From Nitrospira sp. (GTDB taxonomy: Bacteria > Nitrospirota > Nitrospiria > Nitrospirales > Nitrospiraceae), in NCBI GenBank assembly GCA_013140455.1, contig JABFSU010000024.1, positions 1 to 64,000 of the forward strand: DNA of 64,000 bases. Direction: 5' to 3'. The translations under genes were made by a program, and so were the position numbers. The notes under the pieces were generated by a model, which searched no databases, had not been told where the DNA came from, and saw nothing but the letters and a program-made list of their open reading frames with translations. Numbering within the stretch: position 1 is the stretch's first letter; each line of letters starts with the position of its first letter. This document shows positions 27,331 to 35,835 of this stretch, one piece after another.

Positions 27331-28494
27331 ATGTCTGACAAACCGAAACTGCTGATCATCGGTCCGACCCCACCGCCCTATCACGGGGTGGCGGTGGCGA
27401 TTCGGACCCTGCTCGACTCGAAACTGACGGAGTCGTTTGATGTGAGCCATCTGGATCTGGCTGACCGCCGAGGCATCGGGCATGTCAACAATCCAGATTG
27501 CCACGATGTCGTGCTGTTTGTGCGGCAATGGCTGCGTCTCTGGCGTCTGCTGCTGACCCGCCGTCCGCACGTCGTCTATCTCGTGCTCTCGCAAACCACG
27601 CTGGGCTTTATCCGGGACAGCCTGCTCATCTGGCCTGCGGTGCTGACGGGGGCCAAGATCGTGGCCCATCTGCATGGCGGGGCATTGCGCGACTGGTACG
27701 AGTCCAGTTGGGCCCCGATCCGCCTCTATGCCCGCGCGGTGTTGGGCACAGTCGCCAAGATGATCGTGCTAGGGGAGACTTTCCGTGGGATGTTTACGGG
27801 CCTCATTCCGGACGAGCGGATCGCCGTAGTGCCGAACGGGGTTGAGTTGTCGTGTGATGAGCCGAGACGGAATCCACCGAGCGGGACCCGGCCCTGGCGC
27901 CTGTTGCATCTGAACACGCTGAACCGGATGAAGGGCACGCTGGTGCTGCTGGCAGCGCTCCCGACCGTCCTCAGGCATCGCCGCGATGTGGCCTTCATCT
28001 TCGCCGGGAGCTGGTCGCATCCACTTCACCGGCAGGTGGCGGAATGGTACATCGCGCAACACCGGTTGGAACCGTACGTCACGTTCGTCGGCGAGGTGAC
28101 CGGGTTGACGAAAGACGCGGTGCTACAGTCGTCCGACATCTTTGTCTTTCCGGGAATCCAGCAGGAAGGCCAGCCGATGGTGGTGCTGGAAGCGATGGCC
28201 GCCGGCCTGCCGATTATTTATACGAATCAAGGCTGTCTCAGGGAAACGGTCGTCAACGGGGAATGCGGCGTCGAAGCCTATACAAACGATCCCTATGACC
28301 TGGCGCTGCGCATCTGCGCGATGCTGGACCACGCCGAGGACCAGCGGCAGTTCGGGACCAATGCCCGCCGCCGTTGCGAGTTGCACTTCAGCAAGGATCG
28401 GCATATCGAACGGATGATCCAAACGTTTCAAGAGGTTCTCGCCGATGCCTCGGCGGATCGCCGTCCCTCCCTCAGCGCCTCCCGGCCTGGTTAG
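27331..28494 (+). CDS. Glycosyltransferase family 4 protein
   Basis: 387 aa GT-B enzyme: KLLIIGPTPPPYHGVAVAI at the start, VAHLHGGALRDWYESS in the acceptor domain, and RLLHLNTLNRMKGTLVLL, FVGEVTGLTKDAVLQSSDIFVFPGIQQEGQPMVVLEAMAAGLPIIYTN in the donor domain. Third GT4 enzyme of the cluster, last gene before an internal Pho-type repeat. ATG at 27331 follows AGGGGCG; a longer upstream frame would overlap the preceding gene by 130 bp and is not needed. Confidence 0.87.
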   Translation: MSDKPKLLIIGPTPPPYHGVAVAIRTLLDSKLTESFDVSHLDLADRRGIGHVNNPDCHDVVLFVRQWLRLWRLLLTRRPHVVYLVLSQTTLGFIRDSLLIWPAVLTGAKIVAHLHGGALRDWYESSWAPIRLYARAVLGTVAKMIVLGETFRGMFTGLIPDERIAVVPNGVELSCDEPRRNPPSGTRPWRLLHLNTLNRMKGTLVLLAALPTVLRHRRDVAFIFAGSWSHPLHRQVAEWYIAQHRLEPYVTFVGEVTGLTKDAVLQSSDIFVFPGIQQEGQPMVVLEAMAAGLPIIYTNQGCLRETVVNGECGVEAYTNDPYDLALRICAMLDHAEDQRQFGTNARRRCELHFSKDRHIERMIQTFQEVLADASADRRPSLSASRPG

Positions 28495-28563
28495 TTTTCG
28501 CCTCCCCCCTCTTTTGGTGGGTCTGTCCGCGACATAAATTCATGCGCGCCGCCCCCTTCACAG

Positions 28564-28585
28564 TTTAACGATTCGTTAACACAAA
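28564..28585 (+). promoter_or_regulatory. Candidate Pho box inside the exopolysaccharide cluster
   Basis: Two adjacent 11-bp units begin TTTAAC and GTTAAC (a weaker third, CTTGAG, follows) 91 bp before the start codon at 28677. This suggests that the second half of the cluster has its own promoter. Confidence 0.5.
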
Positions 28586-28676
28586 CTTGAGCTTGGCGTG
28601 GCCTGTCGATCGGGCGGACTCGCTAGACTTGGCCTCCCATGGATCCGGCGTCGTGCGTATCACCAGGAGGTCTGTG

Positions 28677-29477
28677 ATGGCGTCAGCGATGGTTGAGCAG
28701 GAGCAAGCGAGTCGATTCTGCCAGGTGCCGATTCTCGGGCTTCCCGTCCATATGATTCAGATTCCCGACGTCGTGGAAGTGATGACGCATTGGGTCACGC
28801 ACGAGCGCTTCCGTCCTCATTGGGTGGTGGTGGCCGACATGCACGCGGTGGTCGAGGCGCATAACCGGGCCGACTTCCGGCGCATGGTCCGGCAGGCGGA
28901 CCTGACCGTCCCTGACGGTATCTCTCTGGTGAAAGTGGCGCAGTGGAAGGGCGGCGCGGTGCGGTCCCGCGTGGCAGGCACCGATCTGATGAAAGCCTTC
29001 TTTTTCGGCACCCAGGGGCTTGGCTTCCGACACTATTTCTACGGCGACACCGATCTCACCCTTGAGCGTCTCGCAGGCAATCTGACGCGGCAGTACCCGG
29101 GATTGACGGTGGCCGGAGCCTACTCGCCGCCGTTTCGCCCGTTGACGGAAGAAGAAGACGAGGCCGCGATCCGGCGCATCAACGAGGCGAAGCCGGATGT
29201 GTTGTGGGTCGGGCTGGGGCTGCCCAAGCAAGAGCAGTGGATCTATACCCATCGTGATCGGCTGAATGTTCCGCTGGTGCTCGGGGTCGGCGCCGCGTTC
29301 AAGTTTCTGGCCGGAACGGTGCAGCGCGCGCCCGATTGGATTGGCGACATGGGATTCGAATGGTTGTGGCGGTTTGCCTGCGAACCGCGCCGGCTGTGGA
29401 AACGTGTGTTGGTCGAGGGGTCGCAATTCGTCGGACTGGTCGCGCTGGAACTGGCCGGCTGGAGAGATTTTTCCTGA
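28677..29477 (+). CDS. WecG/TagA/CpsF family glycosyltransferase
   Basis: 266 aa GT26 enzyme. Signatures: HWVVVADMHAVVEAHNRADF, LTVPDGISLV, RVAGTDLMKAFF, YFYGDTDLTLERL, NEAKPDVLWVGLGLPKQEQWIY and LVLGVGAAFKFLAGTVQRAPDWI. These enzymes add the second sugar to undecaprenyl-pyrophosphate-linked GlcNAc or similar, so this protein fits directly after the WecA-like enzyme encoded at 31140. Start ATG at 28677 with AGGAGG. C-terminal hydrophobic and basic stretch (GFEWLWRFACEPRRLWKR) suggests peripheral membrane binding. Confidence 0.9.
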   Translation: MASAMVEQEQASRFCQVPILGLPVHMIQIPDVVEVMTHWVTHERFRPHWVVVADMHAVVEAHNRADFRRMVRQADLTVPDGISLVKVAQWKGGAVRSRVAGTDLMKAFFFGTQGLGFRHYFYGDTDLTLERLAGNLTRQYPGLTVAGAYSPPFRPLTEEEDEAAIRRINEAKPDVLWVGLGLPKQEQWIYTHRDRLNVPLVLGVGAAFKFLAGTVQRAPDWIGDMGFEWLWRFACEPRRLWKRVLVEGSQFVGLVALELAGWRDFS

Positions 29478-29525
29478 GGCTCGATGGGACAGCAGCACGA
29501 AATAGAATTCTCCGGAGTGACGTCC

Positions 29526-31121
29526 ATGCCGACTAGTGAAATGGTCTTATCCGAATCCGAAGTCGGCGTTCCCGGACTGCATGGTCGCCGGCCGATCGTG
29601 CTCTGGGGAACGGCGGCGGTCATCGCCCTTCTGTTCGGCATCGCTTATGCCGAGAGCCTGGCGTATTTGGTGACGCAGTGGATGGAGGACGATAATTTCA
29701 GCCACGGGTTCTTTGTGCCGGTCATCTCGGCGGGTCTGATCTGGTGGCGCCGTGAACAGATTGTGGCGGCGGGCCTCGTCCCGTCCTGGTGGGGCCTCGG
29801 TCCGGCTGTGCTCGGTCTCGCGCTCTACGTCGTCGGTGAACTCGCTACTATTTATTTTCTTCAGCATCTCTCATTGTGGCTGGTGATCGTCGGGTTGGCT
29901 CTGGCGATCGCCGGACCGCGCGCGACCCGTGAGATGGCGTTTCCTCTCGCGTATCTCCTGACCATGATCCCTCTGCCGCAGATGCTCCAATCCAGTTTGT
30001 CGTCCTCGCTCCAACTCATGTCCTCGTCCTTGGGCGTCGGATGTTTGCAATTGATCGGGGTGACGGCATTCCGTGAAGGCAATGTCATCGACCTTGGCCC
30101 GATCCAGTTGCAAGTCGTCGAAGCCTGCAGCGGTTTGCGCTACCTGATTCCGTTGATCGCCCTGACCTTGTTGAGCGCCTATTTGTTTCAGAATCGCCTG
30201 TGGAAGCGAGTGGTGCTGGTTGCCTCGGCGATCCCTTTAGCCGTGCTCTTGAATGGTCTCCGGATCGGATTGATCGGTGTCCTTGTCGATCGATTCGGTC
30301 AGGGAGCGGCCGAAGGGTTTATGCACGCGTTCGAGGGCTGGCTGCTCTTTGTCTTGAGCCTAGCGATCCTCGGCGCGGAAATGTGGCTGTTGGGGAAGGT
30401 CGGCACTGGATCTGCGCCGGACGTTGATCGGATTGTAGCGCGCCCGAGTACGGTGTCTTTCGGTCATGACGCGTTTGTCGTGAGCGGCCCGGTTCTCGCC
30501 TGCATCGGATTGTTGGCCGTGACGACCTCGATGTCGTTTCATGTTGCGGGGCGCGACAGCACGCCTCCTCCGCGCCAGAACTTTGTCGATTTTCCCATGC
30601 ATGTGGCGGGATGGCAGGGGGAACCGGTGGTGATGGAGCGACAGTATGTGGATGTGTTGCGTTTCGACGACTATCTGCTGGCCAACTATCAAGGACCCGG
30701 TGGCCCGGTCAATGTGTATGCTGCGTACTATCGTTCCCAGGAGAAGGGGCGTGCGACGCATTCTCCGAAGACCTGTATTCCCGGAGGTGGGTGGGAGATC
30801 ACGTCGCTCGATGAAGTGGTCGTGCTCGGTGACGACGTGGCCGGGAGCGGGTTTCGAGCGAACCGGGTCATGATCCAGAAGGGCGAGCAGAAACAAGTGG
30901 TGCTCTATTGGTTCAAGCAGCGCAGCCGAGTGGTGACGAGCGAGTATTTGGTGAAGTTCTTCCTGCTCGTGGACGCGCTCACAATGAAACGGACTGACGG
31001 GGCCCTCATCCGGCTGGTGGCCGCGGTGCAGCCGGGGGAAGCGGAGGGGGCCGCCGATCAGCGGGTCATGCAGATGGCGGCGGCCGTCCAGCCTCTCCTG
31101 CCGGCCTATGTGCCCGATTGA
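29526..31121 (+). CDS. xrtD: VPLPA-CTERM-specific exosortase fused to EpsI domain (XrtD type)
   Basis: 531 aa. The first part (about 20-310) is a multi-helix exosortase with the catalytic set visible: Cys201 in EACSGLRYL, Arg246 in LLNGLRIG and His267 in MHAFEGW. After a further membrane helix near 326-340, the C-terminal part (about 350-500) is an EpsI-type periplasmic domain (PMHVAGWQGEPVVMERQY, VYAAYYRSQEKGRATHSPKTCIPGGGW). This fusion is the layout of XrtD, which processes VPLPA-CTERM proteins; three candidate substrates lie at 14895, 17438 and 18713. ATG at 29526 (GGAG eight bases upstream) is preferred; ATG at 29484 is possible and would add 14 residues. Confidence 0.88.
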   Translation: MPTSEMVLSESEVGVPGLHGRRPIVLWGTAAVIALLFGIAYAESLAYLVTQWMEDDNFSHGFFVPVISAGLIWWRREQIVAAGLVPSWWGLGPAVLGLALYVVGELATIYFLQHLSLWLVIVGLALAIAGPRATREMAFPLAYLLTMIPLPQMLQSSLSSSLQLMSSSLGVGCLQLIGVTAFREGNVIDLGPIQLQVVEACSGLRYLIPLIALTLLSAYLFQNRLWKRVVLVASAIPLAVLLNGLRIGLIGVLVDRFGQGAAEGFMHAFEGWLLFVLSLAILGAEMWLLGKVGTGSAPDVDRIVARPSTVSFGHDAFVVSGPVLACIGLLAVTTSMSFHVAGRDSTPPPRQNFVDFPMHVAGWQGEPVVMERQYVDVLRFDDYLLANYQGPGGPVNVYAAYYRSQEKGRATHSPKTCIPGGGWEITSLDEVVVLGDDVAGSGFRANRVMIQKGEQKQVVLYWFKQRSRVVTSEYLVKFFLLVDALTMKRTDGALIRLVAAVQPGEAEGAADQRVMQMAAAVQPLLPAYVPD

Positions 31122-31139
31122 AGAAGGGGATGTGAGTCT

Positions 31140-32774
31140 GTGGTGATGTCGACCGCATTGTTCTTCAGTTTTATCGGCTCGCTGCTGATCTGCATGGCGC
31201 TGATTCCGGCTCTGACGGCCTCGGCCTGGCGTTTTCAGTTCATCGATGTGCCGCGCGATCGCCGGATGCATGCGGAACCGATCGCCAAAGTCGGCGGGAT
31301 TGCATTTGCGGCCGGCACGATCGCGGCGGTGCTGCTCTGGGCGCCTCAGGACCGGATGATACTTGCCAGCCTCCTGGGCGGCGTGGTGATTCTGCTGTTC
31401 GGGATGTGGGACGACCGGGTGGGGCTCGACCACCGGATGAAATTCGCCGGACAGATTTTAGCGGCGGCGATCGTCGTGGCCTATGCCGGCGTGCGAGTGA
31501 CCGCGATGCCATTCGCCGACGATCAGGCGCTTCCGCTCTGGGCCGCGGCGACGGTCACCATGATCGTTATTGTGGGGATGACGAACGCCGTGAATCTCGC
31601 CGACGGGCTCGACGGGCTGGCCGGTGGATTGTCGTTGATCAGTTTCGCCGGGATCGCCTATTTGGCCTACCAGGCTAACGACCAGATGCTGATGCTGCTG
31701 ATGGTGTCGGTGCTGGGCAGTCTCCTGGGATTTCTCCGGTTCAACACCTATCCGGCTCGCGTGTTCATGGGCGATGCAGGCAGCCAGTTTCTCGGGCACT
31801 ACCTCGCCGTGGCCGCCATCCTGTTGATCGATCCGGCCCGTGCTCCCTACAGCCCGCTGCTCGTGCTGTTTCTCTGGGGCATTCCGCTTCTCGATACCGT
31901 CGGGGTGATGGGCCAGCGCATCTGGCAGGGGCGCTCGCCCTTTGTCGGCGACCGCAATCATCTGCATCACAAACTCCTGGCCACGGGTCTATCGCACCGG
32001 CAAGCCGTGACGGTTATCTACCTGGCCCAGGGGTTGTCGGTCGTATGTGCCTATCTGCTGCGCTGGCAGAGCGATGCGGTTCTGATGAGTGTTTATGGAG
32101 TGTTTGCTATGTCGGTGCTGTCCGTATTCGTCTGGTCATCCTGGCGGCCGGCAACTCCATGTCCTGTGGTTATCCCGTCGGGAGGGCATGCGCCGGCGGC
32201 CGGCGTTGCGCCCGCCATCATGCGTCCATGGCCGCTGCGAGCGCTCACGCTGCTCGTGCCGTTGTATCTCCTCGCGTGTCTGGCGACGCCGGGGGGCATC
32301 CCTGCGGAAGTCGGCGTGATCGCGGCCGGACTCGGCGCCGCGGTGCTGGGGAGTCTGGTGATCGGGCGGGGCACGGCGCTCGCCGTGCGGGTCGGTCTCT
32401 ATATCGGGAGCACCTGTGCGGTGTACTACGCGCAGATGTCGTCACGCCAGTCGCCGGCCGACTGGCTGTCGCCGCTGACGCTGGGGGTTGTCGCGCTGGC
32501 CGTGCTCGTTGTCCTCGCCATTCGATGGATGGGCGATGCGCGATTCCAGACGACTCCGTTGGATTATCTGATCGTCCTCCTGGCTGTGGTGATGCCGTTT
32601 CTCTCGGATCTGACGGTCGGCGCCGTCCATCTGAGCGTGGTGACGGCGACGCTGGTTGTGTTGTTCTTTGCGTTTGAGCTCCTGCTCCAGATGCACCAGG
32701 CCATGGTTGTCCGGCTTGGATGGCTGACGGCCGGGATGTTGGCCGGCCTGGCCGTTCGGGTGTGGTGGGCGTGA
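31140..32774 (+). CDS. WecA/MraY-family undecaprenyl-phosphate sugar-1-phosphate transferase, C-terminally extended
   Basis: 544 aa membrane enzyme that would start lipid-linked unit synthesis by moving a HexNAc-1-phosphate to undecaprenyl phosphate. Motifs: DVPRDRRMHAEPIAKVGG, FGMWDDRVGLDHRMKFAGQ, NAVNLADGLDGLAGG, FLRFNTYPARVFMGDAGSQFLGH and FVGDRNHLHHKLL. The family core ends near residue 325; the remaining 220 residues add about seven more helices of unknown role. GTG at 31140 is nine bases from AGGGGA and is preferred to ATG at 31146. It works ahead of the WecG-type enzyme at 28677. Confidence 0.88.
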   Translation: MVMSTALFFSFIGSLLICMALIPALTASAWRFQFIDVPRDRRMHAEPIAKVGGIAFAAGTIAAVLLWAPQDRMILASLLGGVVILLFGMWDDRVGLDHRMKFAGQILAAAIVVAYAGVRVTAMPFADDQALPLWAAATVTMIVIVGMTNAVNLADGLDGLAGGLSLISFAGIAYLAYQANDQMLMLLMVSVLGSLLGFLRFNTYPARVFMGDAGSQFLGHYLAVAAILLIDPARAPYSPLLVLFLWGIPLLDTVGVMGQRIWQGRSPFVGDRNHLHHKLLATGLSHRQAVTVIYLAQGLSVVCAYLLRWQSDAVLMSVYGVFAMSVLSVFVWSSWRPATPCPVVIPSGGHAPAAGVAPAIMRPWPLRALTLLVPLYLLACLATPGGIPAEVGVIAAGLGAAVLGSLVIGRGTALAVRVGLYIGSTCAVYYAQMSSRQSPADWLSPLTLGVVALAVLVVLAIRWMGDARFQTTPLDYLIVLLAVVMPFLSDLTVGAVHLSVVTATLVVLFFAFELLLQMHQAMVVRLGWLTAGMLAGLAVRVWWA

Positions 32775-32799
32775 CAGGGGAAATGAGGAGGGATCGGTC

Positions 32800-35187
32800 A
32801 TGAATCGATACTGTATAGGCGCGATGGCGGCGATTATGGCGGTCAGTCTGGTGGCCTGCGGCGGTCCGGAAGAACGCAAGGCGAAATACCGGCTGCGCGC
32901 GCAGGAATATTTTCAAGAAGGGAATTATCCCAAGGCCCGGGTGGCCTTGCGGAATGTCCTCAAGATCGACCCCAAGGATGCGGAGGCCTACTTCCTCTAC
33001 GCGCAGGTTGAGGAAAAGGAAAAGAACTGGCGCAACGCGGTGACGGGATATCAGCAGGTGGTGGAGTTGAATCCCGCGCATGATCGCGCCTGGATCAAGC
33101 TGGGGAAGTATTTCCTTGAAGCGCGGGCGATCGAGCGGGTGGATCAGGCGGCCGACCGCGTGCTCGCCTTGCATCCCGACCATGTGGGAGCCCGGTCGCT
33201 CAAAATCGCTGCGCTGGCCGTTGGCGGACGGGTCGAAGAGGCGATCGCGCAGGCGGAACAGCTGCGGACCGGCGCTCCGGCCGATGTCGATGCCGCCTTG
33301 TTACTGGCCTCGTTGTATGCGTCACGCGAGCGGACGGCGGACGCGGTGCCGGTGATCCGGCAGGTGTTGGACACGCACCCCGACAGCGTCGAGCTGCTCG
33401 GAGCGCTGGCTATGATCTATGTGCGCGCCGGTAACTCGGCCGAGGCGGATCGGGCGTTTCAGCGCGTGATTGCGCTGGAACCGAAGGTGCTCGATCATCG
33501 CCTTCGTCGAGCCGCCCTCTTCGATCAACAGCAACAGTATGAGCAGGCCGAGATGGTCATGCGCGAGGCAACGCAGCTCGATCCGGACAGCGACGACCGT
33601 CGTCTGGCTCTTGCGGAGTATTTGGCGAAGCGGCGTGGCCCCGCCGAGGCTGAAACCGCGTTGCAGAAGGCCCAGGAAGATCTGCCACGCTCCGCGAAGA
33701 TCCGGTTTGCGCTGGGGAGTTTGTATGAGCGGACACAACAACCGGCGAAAGCTCAGTCGGTCTACGAGGCGATCCAAAAAGAATTTTCAGGGAAACCGGA
33801 AGGCCTGGACGCGCAAGTGAAACTGGCCGGTCTGGAATGGGCGGCAGGACGGCAGGACAAGGCCGAGCGGGCGTTGGAGCAGATTCTCAAAGACAATCCT
33901 CTTTCATCGGATGCCCTGCTGTTGCGCGGGAAGATCGCGTTACAGCGCGGGAACGGGAAGGCGGCGGCCCAGGATTTTCGATCCGTTTTGAAGGATGCGG
34001 CGGAAGCGGCGGAGGTCCACGCGCTCTTGGGGCGTGCGCAATTGTTGAACGGCGATCTCGCGCTGGCGCGTGAAAGTCTGGAAAAGGCCGTCGCTCTGGC
34101 GCCGGCTCTCTCCGAAGCCCAGATTGTGCTGGTCGGATTGGACGTGACCGGCGGCCAGCTGAAGGAGGCGAAGAAGCGGCTCGACCCGTTGTTGGCCCGC
34201 GATCCCGGTAATCTCACGTTTCTGGGCCTCCTCTATCAGATCCAAATGCAGGAGAAGGATTGGGACCGTTCGCACGACACGCTGGCTCGCCTCCGTTCCG
34301 CCGGGGCCGATCGTGCCAAGGTCGATTTGGCGGAAGGGCAGACGGCCGCGGCGCAGCAACAATGGGATCACGCGGAGGCGGCCTTCAACCGGGCGTTGAT
34401 ACAACAGCCGCTCGCGGCCGAGCCGCTCCTTGCGCTGGTCCGGCTCGGGGTGCAGCGCGGAGCCCTGCAACAAACTCAGACCCGGCTGGAGACGATCGTC
34501 GCCGAACAGCCGGGCCATCCTTATGCGGCAGGTTTTCTCGGCGAGGTGTTGCTGATGAAGGGGGAGTCCGAGTCTGCCATGGGGCGGTTCGAAACGGCCA
34601 CGCGGTTGAATCCGTCGTGGACGACCCCCTGGGTGCATCTCGCGCAGTTCCGCTATGCCAAGCGGGATATGACCGCCGGGGATGCGGCCCTCAAGAAAGC
34701 GCTGGAAGCGAGCCCGGACAATGAACAGCTGCGGGTGATGCTGGCGACGAGCCTGGAAGGACGGGATCTCATCGACGAGGCGATGGCGCAGTATGACCTG
34801 GCGCTCAAGTCCAATCCGAAATCGCTCCTGGCGGCCAACAATCTTGCGGCGCTCCTGGCCGATCGGAAGGGCGATGCGGACAGTTTGCAGCGGGCGCTTC
34901 TGTTGAGCCGGGATTTCGAAGCTCAGACCGCGAACGCCTATCTCCTCGACACGCTCGGATGGGTGCATCTCAAGCTGGGGCATCGGCCGGATGCGCTCAG
35001 ACTGCTCAAGCAAGCGCTTGCCAAGGCGCCGAGCCATCCGGTGCTCACCTATCACCTGGGTGTGGCCTATGCCCAGTCGGGTGAGAAGACGGAGGCGCGA
35101 CAGTTATTGAGTCAGGCGCTCCAGTCCAAGCAGTTCTATCCCTGGTTTGAAGAGGCCAAATCCATGCTGGCGAAGATCGATGGGTAA
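32800..35187 (+). CDS. prsT: PEP-CTERM/exosortase system TPR-repeat lipoprotein (PrsT family)
   Basis: 795 aa. A lipoprotein signal ends LVAC (Cys20). From about residue 28 to the end there are some twenty TPR units (for example YFQEGNYPKARVALRNVLKIDPKDAEAYF and ELNPAHDRAWIKLGKYFLEA), the architecture and length of the PrsT family that accompanies exosortase-linked exopolysaccharide loci. Presumably a periplasmic scaffold for polymer secretion. A strong GAGGAGGG precedes the start. Its stop overlaps or abuts the next gene. Confidence 0.9.
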   Translation: MNRYCIGAMAAIMAVSLVACGGPEERKAKYRLRAQEYFQEGNYPKARVALRNVLKIDPKDAEAYFLYAQVEEKEKNWRNAVTGYQQVVELNPAHDRAWIKLGKYFLEARAIERVDQAADRVLALHPDHVGARSLKIAALAVGGRVEEAIAQAEQLRTGAPADVDAALLLASLYASRERTADAVPVIRQVLDTHPDSVELLGALAMIYVRAGNSAEADRAFQRVIALEPKVLDHRLRRAALFDQQQQYEQAEMVMREATQLDPDSDDRRLALAEYLAKRRGPAEAETALQKAQEDLPRSAKIRFALGSLYERTQQPAKAQSVYEAIQKEFSGKPEGLDAQVKLAGLEWAAGRQDKAERALEQILKDNPLSSDALLLRGKIALQRGNGKAAAQDFRSVLKDAAEAAEVHALLGRAQLLNGDLALARESLEKAVALAPALSEAQIVLVGLDVTGGQLKEAKKRLDPLLARDPGNLTFLGLLYQIQMQEKDWDRSHDTLARLRSAGADRAKVDLAEGQTAAAQQQWDHAEAAFNRALIQQPLAAEPLLALVRLGVQRGALQQTQTRLETIVAEQPGHPYAAGFLGEVLLMKGESESAMGRFETATRLNPSWTTPWVHLAQFRYAKRDMTAGDAALKKALEASPDNEQLRVMLATSLEGRDLIDEAMAQYDLALKSNPKSLLAANNLAALLADRKGDADSLQRALLLSRDFEAQTANAYLLDTLGWVHLKLGHRPDALRLLKQALAKAPSHPVLTYHLGVAYAQSGEKTEARQLLSQALQSKQFYPWFEEAKSMLAKIDG

Positions 35188-35188
35188 G

Positions 35189-35803
35189 ATGATGCAGTTC
35201 TCATACGTCACGCGAGTGCTGTCCTGGACGTTTATAGGCGGGCTGCTGCTTTGGCTCGGCGGATGCAGTGTGTTCGAGTCTTCGAGTAAGTCAGGATCGA
35301 CGCCCGCAACCGGGTCGGGCGCCGAGTATCTTCTGGGGGCGGAAGACGTGCTTGCGATCGCCGTCTGGAAGGATGAACACCTGACCAAAGAGGTCGTCGT
35401 CAGGCCTGACGGCTTCGTGTCGTTTCCCCTCGTGGGTGAAGTGCAGGCGGCGGGGCGGACGGTCGAAGAGGTGCGCGCGGAGATCGCCAAGCGGCTGGCG
35501 AAGTTCATTCCCAACCCGAATGTGTCGGTCGCAGCGATCAAAGTATTGAGCTATCGGGTCTATGTGCTGGGCCGCGTCAATAAACCCGGCGAGTTCATGA
35601 TCGGCCACACGACGGATGTCCTGCAGGCGTTGAGTCTTGCCGGTGGGCTGACGCCGTTTGCGTCTGAAAACGATATTCGAATCATCCGGCGTATCAATGG
35701 CGGGCAACAGGTGATTCCCGTTCCCTATGGTGATCTCAAACGGGGCAAGAGCCTGGAGCGCAATGCGTTGTTGCAGCGCGGTGATGTGGTCATGGTGCCT
35801 TGA
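35189..35803 (+). CDS. Polysaccharide export lipoprotein (Wza/BexD family)
   Basis: About 204 aa. Lipobox LGGC, then a polysaccharide export domain (YLLGAEDVLAIAVWKDEHLTKEVVVRPDGFVSFPLVGEVQAAGRTVEE) and one SLBB-like beta-grasp domain (YRVYVLGRVNKPGEFMIGHTTDVLQALSLAGGLTPFASENDIRIIRR). It is short, as in exosortase-linked export proteins, and lacks the C-terminal transmembrane helix of E. coli Wza. It forms the outer-membrane exit with the Wzz-like protein at 37045. The start is uncertain among ATG at 35180, 35189 and 35192; the first overlaps the PrsT stop. Confidence 0.88.
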   Translation: MMQFSYVTRVLSWTFIGGLLLWLGGCSVFESSSKSGSTPATGSGAEYLLGAEDVLAIAVWKDEHLTKEVVVRPDGFVSFPLVGEVQAAGRTVEEVRAEIAKRLAKFIPNPNVSVAAIKVLSYRVYVLGRVNKPGEFMIGHTTDVLQALSLAGGLTPFASENDIRIIRRINGGQQVIPVPYGDLKRGKSLERNALLQRGDVVMVP

Positions 35804-35835
35804 GGGATCACCCTTCGTCGCAACGATGTAGATGT

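Noticed and set aside
20738-28676. RpoN-type (GG-N10-GC) promoters for the exopolysaccharide cluster
   Set aside because: No convincing -24/-12 pair was seen upstream of 21046 or 28677; the phased TAAC units are the clear signal.
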